64,000 bases of DNA from Sediminispirochaeta bajacaliforniensis DSM 16054 (GCF_000378205.1 NZ_KB899410.1:29095-93094), one strand, 5' to 3'. Shown: positions 32,397 through 41,965, numbered from the stretch's first letter. Numbers and translations: made by a program. The notes: generated from the sequence alone by a model not told the origin.

Positions 32397-33275
32397 ATGA
32401 GGACTGGAAATTACATCCGGAAAAATCTCTTTTTTTTCGTTCTGATTTCCCCGGCGGCGGCGATTATGGCTTGGCTGACCATCTATCCTGTCATACATGT
32501 CGTCGACCTCTCTTTTTTCAAATACAATTATATTACCGATATAAAAACCTTTGTAGGCCTTGGTAATTTTAAGGAGATCCTAGGCGAACAGTTATTTCAA
32601 CAGGCATTTCTCAATACCCTGCTTTTCTCGCTTTTGGCCACGGCGGCGGAGGTTGCGGGCGGGATCATCCTCGCCCTTATTTTCGACGGCCGCTTCGCCG
32701 GTAAAAGGGTATTCATGATCATATCGATTTTTCCCATGATGATATCGACGATGGTCATCTGTGCCATCTGGAAGACCATGTACCATTACGATATCGGTCT
32801 TTTTAACGCAACCCTGCGATCCATTGGCGCAAAGCCCGTGGGGTGGCTGATCGATCAGGGGAAGGCTCTCTTCTCCATTGTCATCGTCGATATCTGGCAG
32901 TGGACCCCCTTTACCTTCATCATGACCCAGGCGGCGATGAGTTCGATACCAGGTGAAATCTACGAAGCTGCGCAAATCGATGGAGCAAAATACCATCAAA
33001 TCGTCGGACGAATTACCCTGCCTATCCTCTCAAGCCAGATCATGCTTCTGATCATGCTGAGAACAATCGATACCTTCAAGCTCTTCGGCAAGGTGTATGC
33101 CCTGACTCAGGGCGGTCCGGGTAACTCGACGGAGACGCTCTCTTATTTTATCTATCGCGAAGGCTTTTCTTATTTCAATTTGGGAAGGGCCTCAACCGCT
33201 TCCATCATTACCCTGATCGTTGCGGCCGGGATTTCCCTGATCTACATCAGGAAGATCCTTCAGGAGGATGCATGA
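32397..33275 (+). CDS. CUT1 ABC importer permease (MalF/UgpA type)
   Basis: A 292-aa permease with six predicted membrane segments and the EAA loop EAAQIDGAKYHQIVGRITLP near residue 200, which contacts the ATPase. The N-terminus FFFVLISPAAAIM is typical of UgpA-type proteins. Start at ATG 32397, 8 bases after AGGAG; a longer frame upstream overlaps the hairpin. The next permease overlaps by 4 bases. No ATPase gene is in this operon. Confidence 0.93.
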   Translation: MRTGNYIRKNLFFFVLISPAAAIMAWLTIYPVIHVVDLSFFKYNYITDIKTFVGLGNFKEILGEQLFQQAFLNTLLFSLLATAAEVAGGIILALIFDGRFAGKRVFMIISIFPMMISTMVICAIWKTMYHYDIGLFNATLRSIGAKPVGWLIDQGKALFSIVIVDIWQWTPFTFIMTQAAMSSIPGEIYEAAQIDGAKYHQIVGRITLPILSSQIMLLIMLRTIDTFKLFGKVYALTQGGPGNSTETLSYFIYREGFSYFNLGRASTASIITLIVAAGISLIYIRKILQEDA

Positions 33276-34108
33276 GAAAGCATATACGAAAGAAAAGTTC
33301 CAATCCCCTGTTCTGGATTGTATTGGTCGTCATCATGGGCATCATCCTGTTCCCCATCTATTGGATCATCGCAACGTCCTGTAAGACACCGGTAGAGGTT
33401 ATTCTTCCGAAGCCGACCCTTTTTCCTCATGATCTTACCTTCATGAATTATAAAGCGGTTTTGCAATCGGGCTTTTTGCATAATATGCTCAACAGCCTGA
33501 TTGTGGCCGTATGTGCCACAGGTCTTTCTCTTTTCCTCTCCTTTACCGCTGCATATGCTCTGGTTCGATACCGGTTTCCCTTGGCATTCAACTCGCTTTT
33601 CCTTGTGTGGGTCTTGGTTGTGAAAATATTGCCCCCGGTCGTACTGGCGATTCCCCTCTATACCATGTTTAACTCGATGCACCTGATCAACAAGTTGCTT
33701 GGTCTTATCCTGGTCTATCAGGTCTATACCTTGCCCTATTGTATCTGGATGATTTTCGGATTTCTCAAATCTGTTCCGATTTCCTTTGAAGAGGCTGCCC
33801 TTATCGACGGGGCAAGTCGCTGGTACATCTTGGGCAATATCGTTCTTCCCCTTGCCAGGACGGGTATTATCGCCACTTCCATCTTCGGGATCATCTCTGC
33901 ATGGGATGAGTTTCTCTTCGCCCTGCTCTTTGTCAGGACCCCCTCTCTGGAAACCTTGCCGCTGGTTATTGTCAACTACATAGGTGAGTACGAGACGCTA
34001 TGGGGCGAGTTGATGAGTATCGGATTGTTGACAACGGTGCCGGTGCTGCTCTTTTCCAACTTCGTATATAAGTATTATACGAAGGGTTTTTCGATGAGCT
34101 TGAAATAA
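33272..34108 (+). CDS. CUT1 ABC importer permease (MalG/UgpE type)
   Basis: A 278-aa permease with an N-terminal membrane segment (FWIVLVVIMGIILFPIYWII) and the EAA loop EEAALIDGASRWYILGNIVLPLA. It pairs with the preceding permease, whose stop it overlaps (ATGA). The last base of its stop is the first base of the downstream GDPD start, so transport and hydrolysis are translationally coupled. Confidence 0.93.
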   Translation: MRKHIRKKSSNPLFWIVLVVIMGIILFPIYWIIATSCKTPVEVILPKPTLFPHDLTFMNYKAVLQSGFLHNMLNSLIVAVCATGLSLFLSFTAAYALVRYRFPLAFNSLFLVWVLVVKILPPVVLAIPLYTMFNSMHLINKLLGLILVYQVYTLPYCIWMIFGFLKSVPISFEEAALIDGASRWYILGNIVLPLARTGIIATSIFGIISAWDEFLFALLFVRTPSLETLPLVIVNYIGEYETLWGELMSIGLLTTVPVLLFSNFVYKYYTKGFSMSLK

Positions 34109-34869
34109 TGACAACGGAACACAGGCCTTTAATTACCGTTCACAGCGGAGGGTTTTCGACCCCGGCCAACAGCATGGCCTATCTGAAGCTTGCATGCGAG
34201 AAGCGCCCCGATATCATCGAGATAGATGTCCGTGCCACCCTTGATAATGTGGTCATACTCTCTCATGACCCGGCAGTTGGTAATTCGGTGATTGCCGAGG
34301 TTACATCCGCTCAATTATTTGAGACGAATCCCACTGTTATTACACTTGAGCAAGCACTGCGAATATGCGAGGATCACCGCATTGGTCTGAACCTCGATAT
34401 CAAAGAGCAGCGGGCTATCGACCCTCTGCTGCGTATATTGGATCGCCACAAGTCTGAACGGCCCTTTATTTTTTCCGGATGTGGGCGGCCGGAAGTAGAG
34501 GAGTTGCATAGAAAAAGCCCCAGGTCGCGGGTTCTGTATAATGCCGATCCGTGGGATTGGAAAAAGGTTCCGGACTATCGTGATTATATGCGGGCGCAAC
34601 TATCGGCGGTGAAGGAGCTGAATTGTTTTGGTCTTAATATCTCGTGTGAAGATTTAAGGCCGGAGTTTATGGGCTATTCAAGGCTCTATGATATTCCTAT
34701 TTTGGTTTGGACCGTAGACGATGAAGAACGTATGCAGGAATTGATTACCCTCGGCGTCTATTCGATTACGACGAACAATGTGGATCTGCTGCGGACCGTT
34801 CTTCGGCGGAATTCGGGCAGGAAATTACGTTTATACGATACCGATTGGATTAAACATCCAAAACAATAA
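34108..34869 (+). CDS. Glycerophosphodiester phosphodiesterase-like protein
   Basis: A 253-aa GDPD-family protein in which the first motif is degenerate: HSGGFSTPANSMAYLK stands in place of HRG...PENT. The others are kept: IIEIDVRATLDNVVILSHDP and LNLDIKE. The C-terminus ILVWTVDDEERMQELITLGVYSITTNN is normal. The His of HRG is retained, but Arg-Gly and Glu are altered, so activity may differ. It shares a base with the stop of the permease gene and precedes a sugar kinase. Confidence 0.8.
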   Translation: MTTEHRPLITVHSGGFSTPANSMAYLKLACEKRPDIIEIDVRATLDNVVILSHDPAVGNSVIAEVTSAQLFETNPTVITLEQALRICEDHRIGLNLDIKEQRAIDPLLRILDRHKSERPFIFSGCGRPEVEELHRKSPRSRVLYNADPWDWKKVPDYRDYMRAQLSAVKELNCFGLNISCEDLRPEFMGYSRLYDIPILVWTVDDEERMQELITLGVYSITTNNVDLLRTVLRRNSGRKLRLYDTDWIKHPKQ

Positions 34870-34892
34870 GACCATAACAGGGAGGCATAAAA

Positions 34893-35762
34893 ATGGACAT
34901 CACCATGGTCGGACATATTTCCAAGGACATTATGGAGTACGTTGACGGTGTGCAGCGTTTTACCGGCGGGCCGGTCATCTATTCTTCGGCAGCGGCAAAA
35001 AGTGCAGGGAAAGCGGTCCGGGTTTTAACCATCGCGTCTGCCGATGACGATGAGGCTTTGAATGTCATTCGTAACAGGGAAATCGATGTCGTCAGATTCG
35101 ATTCGCCCGCCACAACCAGTATCAGAAACATCTACCATACCGCGGACTGTGAAACCCGCGATGTGGTTCTGTTATCGCAGGCCCGGCCCTTCGATGATTC
35201 GGTTGAGGCCCATCTCGATGGATCGATCATTCATCTTGCAGGCCTTTTCCGGGGAGAGATACCGGATAGCCTGATACCCTTATGCGCGAAGCACGGAAAG
35301 GTCGCTCTGGATGCCCAGGGCGTTTTGCGGTGCAACGACGGAAAGGCCCTTTCCTTTTCCGATTGGGCGGAAAAGGAACGCTACCTTCCAATGATCCACT
35401 ATCTGAAAACCGATGCTGCGGAGGCAAAGATTCTCACCGGTTCTGATGACCGCGAAGAAGCTGCCGAGCTGCTTGCCTCCTGGGGAGCACGGGAGGTGAT
35501 GGTCACCCACAACAGCGAGGTGATACTCTATACCGACGGAAGGGTATATCGGGCCCCCTTTACGCCGAAGAACCTCTCGGGACGAACCGGGCGAGGGGAT
35601 ACGACCTTTGCCGCTTACCTGGCAAGGCGGATCGACCATGGTCCACAGGAATCGGTCTCCTTTGCGGCAGCCCTTTGTTCTCTGAAAATGGAACAGCCAG
35701 GCCCCTTTTCGGGGACGATGGCACAGGTTATAGAACGTATGGAGCAGGACGCTCGATCGTAA
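34893..35762 (+). CDS. PfkB-family carbohydrate kinase
   Basis: A 289-aa ribokinase-type kinase. It begins MDITMVGHISKD, with GGPVIYSSAAAKSAG (substrate side) and a late anion-hole motif GRTGRGDTTFAAYLARR, in which the usual GAGD reads GRGD with the catalytic Asp kept. Following a GDPD and an importer, it could phosphorylate the alcohol freed from a glycerophosphodiester, for example an inositol or other polyol; this is inference. RBS GGGAGG precedes the ATG by 8 bases. Confidence 0.8.
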   Translation: MDITMVGHISKDIMEYVDGVQRFTGGPVIYSSAAAKSAGKAVRVLTIASADDDEALNVIRNREIDVVRFDSPATTSIRNIYHTADCETRDVVLLSQARPFDDSVEAHLDGSIIHLAGLFRGEIPDSLIPLCAKHGKVALDAQGVLRCNDGKALSFSDWAEKERYLPMIHYLKTDAAEAKILTGSDDREEAAELLASWGAREVMVTHNSEVILYTDGRVYRAPFTPKNLSGRTGRGDTTFAAYLARRIDHGPQESVSFAAALCSLKMEQPGPFSGTMAQVIERMEQDARS

Positions 35763-35774
35763 TGGGCGAAGCTC

Positions 35775-36452
35775 CTACAGGGCGGTGGGGTCGTTTGTGA
35801 AGACCCCATCCACTCCCATTTGTTTCATGCGCAGATAGTCGTCTTGATGATTCACCGTGTAGATGTAGACCTGGTAGCCCTGCCGATGAGCATGGTCGAC
35901 CATCTTCTGATCAATAAATTCAAGATTATAGTGCAGAGAATAGGGGTGCATCGGCTTTACAAAGTCGCTGTAGTTGATGGGTATTCCTCCGTGGAGTGCG
36001 CCTATGGGAATATCAGGCTCTAAACACGCGAACTCATGCAGCATCGGAAGATTGAAAGAAGAGACCAGAAGAGATCCAGGTTCCCATGAACGCTCCGGCA
36101 GGTAGCGGGAAAGAAATGCATGAAGAGCTTCTCCTGTCCCTCTTCCTTTAAGTTCGATATTGACATCCGTTTTTCCGGCCAAAAGGTCTAAAGCCTCCTG
36201 AAGGGTTGGAATCTGCTCTCCTTCTCCTGCATCAAAGCCCTTAAGCTCTTTCAATGTCTTTTCGTACACTAGTCCGCTTCCGTTTGTCGTCCTGTCTATT
36301 CTATCGTCGTGCATGATGACAAGTTCGCCGGTTCTGCAGACATAGACATCAAGTTCTATCATCTTGACACCAAGCTCGGCGGCTCTCTGGTATGATGCCA
36401 GGGTGTTTTCCGGTTTTTGTGCGGGGACCCCGCGGTGGCCGATTATTTTCAT
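35775..36452 (-). CDS. Glycerophosphodiester phosphodiesterase (UgpQ type)
   Basis: A 225-aa cytoplasmic GDPD with all motifs intact: IGHRGVPAQKPENTLASY, MIELDVYVCRTGELVIMHDDRIDRT and NIELKG. The late TVNHQDDYLRMKQMGVDGVFTNDP is typical of UgpQ. It releases glycerol-3-phosphate from imported glycerophosphodiesters. It is convergent with the kinase (12-base gap) and lies 21 bases downstream of the LacI gene, with which it may be co-transcribed. Confidence 0.93.
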   Translation of the reverse strand: MKIIGHRGVPAQKPENTLASYQRAAELGVKMIELDVYVCRTGELVIMHDDRIDRTTNGSGLVYEKTLKELKGFDAGEGEQIPTLQEALDLLAGKTDVNIELKGRGTGEALHAFLSRYLPERSWEPGSLLVSSFNLPMLHEFACLEPDIPIGALHGGIPINYSDFVKPMHPYSLHYNLEFIDQKMVDHAHRQGYQVYIYTVNHQDDYLRMKQMGVDGVFTNDPTAL

Positions 36453-36473
36453 GTTGAACCTCTGTAAGAAACG

Positions 36474-37460
36474 TTAGGTGCTTTCCCGAATAATGATCTC
36501 TCCGGGAACGCGTATCGCAATGGGCCTGCTGTCGGGATCTTCGATCATTTGCATCAATCGCCCTGCGGCAAGTTTTCCCATCTGCTCGATAAAAACTCGG
36601 GCCGTTGTCAGCGGCGGGTAAGCAAGCCGGGCCCAGGGGATATCATCGAATCCAGTTACCCCGATGTCCGAGGGAACAAGAAAGCCTCTTTTCCGGGCGG
36701 TATCGAGGAAACCGATTGCCATGGCGTCATTGACCATCATGATACCGAGATGTTCGAGTTTATTCGGTTGTAATCGCTCGAAAGCCTCCGACCCGGTGCC
36801 GACTGTGGTGTCTTCCATCGACAGAATCTCAGACTTCAGGCCCGCCTGGGTAACCGCATCGGTATAGCCTGCAATACGTTCTCTATTGTTGTACCAGCTC
36901 TCAGGCCCTGTTATATGTACGATTTTTTTGTAGCCTCTGTCGATTAGGTGTTTCGTCAGGTCGAAGGCTATCTGCCTGTCTTCGCAGACGACATGGTCGA
37001 GGTCCGTTTCGGAAAGCTTGTTTTCCAAAAGGATGATGGGAACACCGGTCTGTTTAAGCGTGAGAATCGTCCTGACGGGAAAGCTCTGTCCCCGAACGAT
37101 AAAACCTGCAAAATCCGATACCGAGAGCGGGGTCCCGGTAAAGTCCACCTCTTCTTTGTACACCGATAGATTGACACATTGATACTCACTATGTTCAAAG
37201 TATTCCTCAAACTGTGCCATAGAGTGATGAAAAAAAATGCTGTCTTGTTGACCACCTCGTTTTCTTCCGATGATTCCGATAAATCGTGGTTCCGAAGTTG
37301 CAAGGTTACGCGCGGCGTAATTTAGGGAAAAGCCGGTTTGTTTCACCGCCTCCAAAACCTTTTCTCTGGTTTTACTGCTGATTCCCGGTTTGTCGTTTAA
37401 TACACGCGATATCGTTGAAGGGGATACGTTCAGTTGTTCCGACAATTCTTTCAGCGTCAT
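36474..37460 (-). CDS. LacI-family transcriptional regulator
   Basis: A 328-aa regulator. The N-terminal HTH is complete (TLKELSEQLNVSPSTISRVLNDKP) with hinge ALNYAAR-like LNYAARNLATS, followed by a periplasmic-binding-protein-like sugar-sensing domain (IGIIGRKRGG, late GVTGFDDIPWARLAYPPLTT). It is divergent from the second CUT1 operon, whose promoter region has a matching operator, so it likely represses the transporter in the absence of its sugar and may coregulate the adjacent ugpQ-like gene. Confidence 0.93.
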   Translation of the reverse strand: MTLKELSEQLNVSPSTISRVLNDKPGISSKTREKVLEAVKQTGFSLNYAARNLATSEPRFIGIIGRKRGGQQDSIFFHHSMAQFEEYFEHSEYQCVNLSVYKEEVDFTGTPLSVSDFAGFIVRGQSFPVRTILTLKQTGVPIILLENKLSETDLDHVVCEDRQIAFDLTKHLIDRGYKKIVHITGPESWYNNRERIAGYTDAVTQAGLKSEILSMEDTTVGTGSEAFERLQPNKLEHLGIMMVNDAMAIGFLDTARKRGFLVPSDIGVTGFDDIPWARLAYPPLTTARVFIEQMGKLAAGRLMQMIEDPDSRPIAIRVPGEIIIREST

Positions 37461-37488
37461 CCTGTGTACATCCTATCACAAAAAAAAC

Positions 37489-37534
37489 TTGACAGCAGTG
37501 TAAACCTGTTGCAATAATTACGCAAGCGTTTTCT
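37489..37534 (+). promoter_or_regulatory. Promoter and LacI-type operator of the second CUT1 operon
   Basis: TTGACA (37489-37494), 18 bases, AATAAT (37513-37518). Directly after the -10 lies ACGCAAGCGTTTTCT (37520-37534), which fits the LacI/cre consensus at 13 of 15 positions, with the central CG. Repression by the divergent LacI protein is the likely control. Confidence 0.65.
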
Positions 37535-37566
37535 AAATATTTGCAAATCAAGATGAGGAGGGACTC

Positions 37567-38958
37567 ATGAAAAAAAACTGTTTTGCGGTGATGCTGATTT
37601 TGTGCCTGGCGGCAACCACACTGTATGCGAACGGAGGCCAGGAGGCTTCATCCGGGCCTCGTACCGTTAGCATTGAGGTCTGGACAAGAGAGGGTGGTAT
37701 CAACCATTGGCGGGCCGACCTTGCAGTTGAGGCCGCTAAGGAGCTCAACGCCCAGCTCAAAGCCGAAGGAAGTCAGATTACCGTGGAAGCGGTGCCGGTA
37801 CTGGATGAAGGGGATTGGGGCGGCTATAAGAAAAAATACTCCCTTGCCGCAGACTCCGGGGAGGCTCCGCTGATCGTTGTGTCGGGACATGAAGATATCG
37901 CAACGTGGGGACAGGCGGGATACATTGTTCCTCTGGCTTCTTCCGTGGAGGAGATTCAGGGTGAGACGGAACAATTTGCAGATGTTATTCCTTCGCTTTG
38001 GAACTGTGCATCCTGGCATGGCAATATCTGGGGTGTTCCGCAGGACACCGAGGCCCGACCCATGTATTTCAATAAAACTTTGCTCAAAAAGGTGGGTTTT
38101 ACGGACGCACAAATCGCCCAACTTCCAAAGGATATCGAGGAAGGAAAATTTACCTTGCAGGATCTAGTCTCGACAGCCCAAAAAGCAGTGGAGATGGGGG
38201 GCGTGGAACCTGGGTACGGGTATTGGCACCGACCCAAAAAAGGCGGTGATTTCGTACAATTTTATCGCGCCTTCGGCGGAGAGATCTACGACGCACAGGA
38301 GGATAAGCTGGTCGTAACAAGGGATGCCTTGGTTAGATTTTATGCATTTCAACGCTCCTGTGTAGAGACGGGAATCACCCCTGCCACCTATATCGGAACG
38401 GAGTGGAACATTTGGCACGATGTCGTTTCCAATAATAAAGCGCTTTTCTTTAACGGCGGCACATGGATGTGGGCCGACTGGGCGAAGAACTATGCCGAAG
38501 GTGGTGAAGATGCCCTGTTTGCGAATATCGGGTACGCCTATGAGCCAAGTGGAATACGAGGTCGGAAGGGAAGCACGCTGAGTCATCCGCTTGTCTATCT
38601 GATATCCAGTGAAAGAGCCTCGGGATCTACAGACCAGGAACTTGCCAAACGGCTGATTGCTCTCATGACGACAACAGAACGAAATACCCGCCATGCGGTG
38701 GAAAGCGGACACCTCGGCATCCTTCAATCCCAAGCACGCTATGATGCCTATACATCAAATAAATTTCTTGCGGATGTTACCTATCTGCTCGATAACAATT
38801 TCTACCAGCCCAACCATGTTCTCTATGGTACCTGGTTCGATAGTCTTTGGGATAATATGGTTGCAGCGGAACAAGGGGAGAAAAGCCCCGAAGAGGCTGC
38901 CGAGGATGCCGTTAAGATCATGAAACTTGAACTTGATGATCAGCTGATTGTGAAATGA
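37567..38958 (+). CDS. CUT1 ABC importer solute-binding protein
   Basis: A 463-aa solute-binding protein with a signal peptide ending TLYA and mature start NGGQEAS. Typical blocks: VWTREGGINHWRADLAVEAAK, IWGVPQDTEARPMYFNKTLLKKVGF, and FFNGGTWMWADWAKNY. The start follows GAGGAGG 6 bases upstream. Expression is likely under LacI control. A terminator-like hairpin separates it from its permeases. The substrate is not identifiable from sequence; carbohydrate or glycerol-phosphate derivative is likely. Confidence 0.93.
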   Translation: MKKNCFAVMLILCLAATTLYANGGQEASSGPRTVSIEVWTREGGINHWRADLAVEAAKELNAQLKAEGSQITVEAVPVLDEGDWGGYKKKYSLAADSGEAPLIVVSGHEDIATWGQAGYIVPLASSVEEIQGETEQFADVIPSLWNCASWHGNIWGVPQDTEARPMYFNKTLLKKVGFTDAQIAQLPKDIEEGKFTLQDLVSTAQKAVEMGGVEPGYGYWHRPKKGGDFVQFYRAFGGEIYDAQEDKLVVTRDALVRFYAFQRSCVETGITPATYIGTEWNIWHDVVSNNKALFFNGGTWMWADWAKNYAEGGEDALFANIGYAYEPSGIRGRKGSTLSHPLVYLISSERASGSTDQELAKRLIALMTTTERNTRHAVESGHLGILQSQARYDAYTSNKFLADVTYLLDNNFYQPNHVLYGTWFDSLWDNMVAAEQGEKSPEEAAEDAVKIMKLELDDQLIVK

Positions 38959-38969
38959 GACAGGTTCCG

Positions 38970-38997
38970 TCGGTCCGGGAAAGAGTTTCCGGACCGA
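38970..38997 (+). terminator. Terminator-like hairpin after the binding protein
   Basis: TCGGTCCGG and CCGGACCGA form a 9-bp stem with a 10-base loop, followed by TCTTTTTGTTTTT. Partial termination here would keep permease levels below those of the binding protein. Confidence 0.75.
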
Positions 38998-39028
38998 TCT
39001 TTTTGTTTTTCATCAAGGAGTGTAATGC

Positions 39029-39943
39029 ATGAGAAAACACAAACGGTCTTTGACCGGTTACTGGTTCATACTTCCCGCAGCGGTGTTGGTCGTGCTCTAT
39101 TTTTTTATTCCTGTAATACTTACCTTAGGTATTTCTCTGACGAACATGAGCTCGGTAACGGGATTTTCAAACTGGTCATGGACAGGTTTGGCCAACTATA
39201 TAAAAATTCTGAAGCATCCCGACTCTGGGTCAAATTTTGCCACCACGCTGATCTATGTTGCCTGCACCCTGAGCTTTTTTAATGTCGGTATGGGGCTTCT
39301 GGTCGCCATTCTCGCCCATCACATGCCGAAACGACTCGGCGAGATTTTTCGTTCATTATGGCTGCTTCCGAGGATCACGCCGCCGGTGGTGTATGTTCTC
39401 ATGTGGACGATGCTTGCGGCAGATGCTCCCTACGGCGTTATCAACCAGCTGTTTCGGATACCCTTTGGCCTTTCCACCAGTAACTGGCTTCCGGAATATG
39501 CCATGCTTTTTGCGGTTTTGGTGAACGGCTATATCGGGGCATCGTTCGGAATGATTCTCTTCTCTTCCGCAATAGAAGCCATACCGAACGATATCATGGT
39601 TTCCTCCCTCGTAGATGGCGCCTCGTTTTTTAACCGGGCACGATATATCATTCTTCCCCAACTAAAATGGCCCTTGTTGTTTGTGACAACCTACCAAACC
39701 CTCTCTCTTCTTACCTCTTTCGAAAGCATCCTTATCCTGACAGATGGTAATTTCGGAACAGAGGTGTGGGCCCTTTGGTCCTATCACAAGGCCCTGAATA
39801 ATTACTATGGAAATTTCCAGTACGGCTTTGGGGCCGCTCTCTCGGCGGTTCTCGTCTTCGTCGGGGTTATTTTCGCCATTATCTATCTGAAGTATTTCAA
39901 GTTCAACGATCTGGTAAAAGAGCCGTTGATTGATGAATTATGA
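39029..39943 (+). CDS. CUT1 ABC importer permease (MalF/UgpA type)
   Basis: A 304-aa permease: N-terminal YWFILPAAVLVVLYFFIPVILTLGIS and six membrane segments. The EAA loop reads SSLVDGASFFNRARYIILPQL, with the usual first Glu-Ala-Ala partly replaced. ATG 39029 follows AAGGAG by 8 bases. It is coupled to the next permease. Confidence 0.92.
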   Translation: MRKHKRSLTGYWFILPAAVLVVLYFFIPVILTLGISLTNMSSVTGFSNWSWTGLANYIKILKHPDSGSNFATTLIYVACTLSFFNVGMGLLVAILAHHMPKRLGEIFRSLWLLPRITPPVVYVLMWTMLAADAPYGVINQLFRIPFGLSTSNWLPEYAMLFAVLVNGYIGASFGMILFSSAIEAIPNDIMVSSLVDGASFFNRARYIILPQLKWPLLFVTTYQTLSLLTSFESILILTDGNFGTEVWALWSYHKALNNYYGNFQYGFGAALSAVLVFVGVIFAIIYLKYFKFNDLVKEPLIDEL

Positions 39944-39954
39944 GGAAGCGTACC

Positions 39955-40824
39955 ATGAAAAAACATCGAGACTATTTTACGCCCCTGGCCTTTCTGATAC
40001 TGCTGGTCCTTTCTCTCCCGATTATCGTCGGATACCTTTGGTTGTTTATCTCGACCTTCTCGGAGAGGACGTATGGCTTGAAACCGGTAGACATTAATGG
40101 AAATTTCGGAGGACTTACCCTGAAAAACTGGCAGTTTCTCCATAATCCCGATATCTGGATCGTAACCTTCAATACCTTTATTCTTGCTCTTTTGATGACC
40201 ATCGGAGTTTTGGTCGTTTCCGCTTCGGCGGGATACGCGCTTTCCCGCATCAAATTTCCGGGACGCAAGTCCTTTCTGTCGCTGACCTTGGTGCTTCATG
40301 CATTCCCAAGTATCACCCTCCTGATCGCCATCTATTTTGTACTCCGCTTTTTCTCGCATCTTCCGGTTCTCGGTAGTTTTATGGGCTACAACACCATGGG
40401 AGGGGTTATCCTGGTCAGTCTTGCCCTGCAACTTCCCCTTGGTATGTGGCTGATGAAAGGCTTTTTCGATGCCGTTTCCTGGGATATCGAACGGGCAGCC
40501 CTGATCGACGGCTGTTCCCGTTTTAGGACCTTCTGGAACATCATGGTACCTCAGATTCGTCCGGGAATTGCGGCACTCTCGATCTTCTCTTTTATGACGG
40601 GGTGGAGTTCGTTTCTCATTCCCTATACCTTTCTTACAAGCGGTTCAAAAGCGGTTATTTCCACCTACCTGAATTCAATGATGCACAGTGATTCTCTTTC
40701 CATTCAGTACGGGGTGCTGGCCGCCGTCGGCTTGTTTCAGCTCATTCCCATACTGATTTTTTACACATTCAACCAACGATATCTGATGAAGATCTTCTCC
40801 GGCGGATCTCACGGTGGCGTATAA
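39955..40824 (+). CDS. CUT1 ABC importer permease (MalG/UgpE type)
   Basis: A 289-aa permease with six membrane segments and EAA loop ERAALIDGCSRFRTFWNIMVPQ. I chose ATG 39955, which has GAGGAAG 6 bases upstream; ATG 39940, overlapping the previous stop, is an alternative that adds five residues. It precedes the ATPase gene by 12 bases. Confidence 0.92.
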   Translation: MKKHRDYFTPLAFLILLVLSLPIIVGYLWLFISTFSERTYGLKPVDINGNFGGLTLKNWQFLHNPDIWIVTFNTFILALLMTIGVLVVSASAGYALSRIKFPGRKSFLSLTLVLHAFPSITLLIAIYFVLRFFSHLPVLGSFMGYNTMGGVILVSLALQLPLGMWLMKGFFDAVSWDIERAALIDGCSRFRTFWNIMVPQIRPGIAALSIFSFMTGWSSFLIPYTFLTSGSKAVISTYLNSMMHSDSLSIQYGVLAAVGLFQLIPILIFYTFNQRYLMKIFSGGSHGGV

Positions 40825-40836
40825 GCGAGGAAACAG

Positions 40837-41922
40837 ATGAAGGTAATACTTGATACACTGACAAAGAAATTCGGAAACTCGACGGCTGTTGATAAGATCA
40901 GCCTGGAGATTGAAAGTGGCGAGTTCGTCGCCTTTCTCGGCCCTTCCGGCTGCGGCAAGACAACCACGCTGCTGATGACCGCGGGTATCTACAAGCCCGA
41001 TGGCGGACACATCTTTTTCGGCGACCGTGATGTCACCACCCTTCAGCCGAAGGACCGAAACATCGGTATGGTATTCCAAAGCTATGCCCTCTATCCCCAT
41101 ATGACGGTGTTTGAGAATATCTCATTTTCCATGAAACTGAAAAAGGCGTCGAAACAGGAGATGGAAAAGGAGACTGCGGAGGTCGCGGAAATGCTTGGGA
41201 TTGGAAACCTTCTGCACCGCAAGCCCGGTGAATTATCCGGGGGACAGCAGCAGCGGGTGGCCCTTGGACGGGCACTGATAAAAAAGCCTGAACTGCTTCT
41301 TTTCGACGAACCGCTTTCCAACCTGGATGCAAGATTACGGATTACCATGAGAAGCGAGATCAAGCGGCTTCAAAAGGAGCTTGGTATCACCTGCATCTAT
41401 GTGACCCACGACCAGGTCGAGGCAATGACCATGGCAGACAGGGTTGCGGTGATCAAAGATGGAGTACTCCAGTCGTATCGGCCGCCGCTGGAACTGCATG
41501 AACATCCGAGGACCCTCTTCATCGGACAATTCGTCGGGAATCCGCCGATGAATATCTGGCAGGGTAGCCTGATCGATAAGGCCGATATGTCCTGTGTGAA
41601 GATGTCGGACGGCAGCCTTCTTCGCATTTCCAGGAAGCGCACGCCTCAACCGATGCCTGCAGACCTCACGGTCGGAATTCGTCCTGAAAATATCGAGATC
41701 CTATCCGAGGAAAGCGAAGATGCGGCCTCTGCTGTTGTTTCCCTTGTTGAACCCCTCGGCCGGGATAATTTGCTGCAATGCCGCTGTGGCGAACAGGAAA
41801 TTGTTCTCCTTGCGGATCCCCGATCGGGCATACGTCCCGGCCAGAAGGTCTTCTTCAGACCGGACCCCGATGCGTGGCAGTTCTTTGATGCTCAAACGGA
41901 ACAATCACTGCTTTGGAACTAA
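40837..41922 (+). CDS. MalK/UgpC-type ABC importer ATPase
   Basis: A 361-aa CUT1 ATPase: Walker A GPSGCGKTT, Q-loop FQSYALYPHMTVFENI, signature LSGGQQQR, Walker B LLFDEPLSNLD, H-loop VTHDQVEAMTMADR. The C-terminal third is the OB-fold regulatory domain (GIRPENIEIL). It is the only MalK-type ATPase in the window, while three CUT1 permease pairs are present, so it may energise all three. RBS GAGGAAAC precedes ATG. Confidence 0.95.
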   Translation: MKVILDTLTKKFGNSTAVDKISLEIESGEFVAFLGPSGCGKTTTLLMTAGIYKPDGGHIFFGDRDVTTLQPKDRNIGMVFQSYALYPHMTVFENISFSMKLKKASKQEMEKETAEVAEMLGIGNLLHRKPGELSGGQQQRVALGRALIKKPELLLFDEPLSNLDARLRITMRSEIKRLQKELGITCIYVTHDQVEAMTMADRVAVIKDGVLQSYRPPLELHEHPRTLFIGQFVGNPPMNIWQGSLIDKADMSCVKMSDGSLLRISRKRTPQPMPADLTVGIRPENIEILSEESEDAASAVVSLVEPLGRDNLLQCRCGEQEIVLLADPRSGIRPGQKVFFRPDPDAWQFFDAQTEQSLLWN

Positions 41923-41941
41923 AAGTGTCGGCATGTTTTTT

Positions 41942-41965
41942 AGAGCATCCCAGAGGGGATGCTCT
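41942..41965 (+). terminator. Hairpin after the ATPase gene
   Basis: AGAGCATCC and GGATGCTCT make a perfect 9-bp stem with a 6-base loop. The T-rich tail is poor (ATTGTCC), so termination may be partial. A possible promoter (TTGTCC, 18 bases, TAGAAT at 41991-41996) for the next operon follows at once. Confidence 0.5.
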
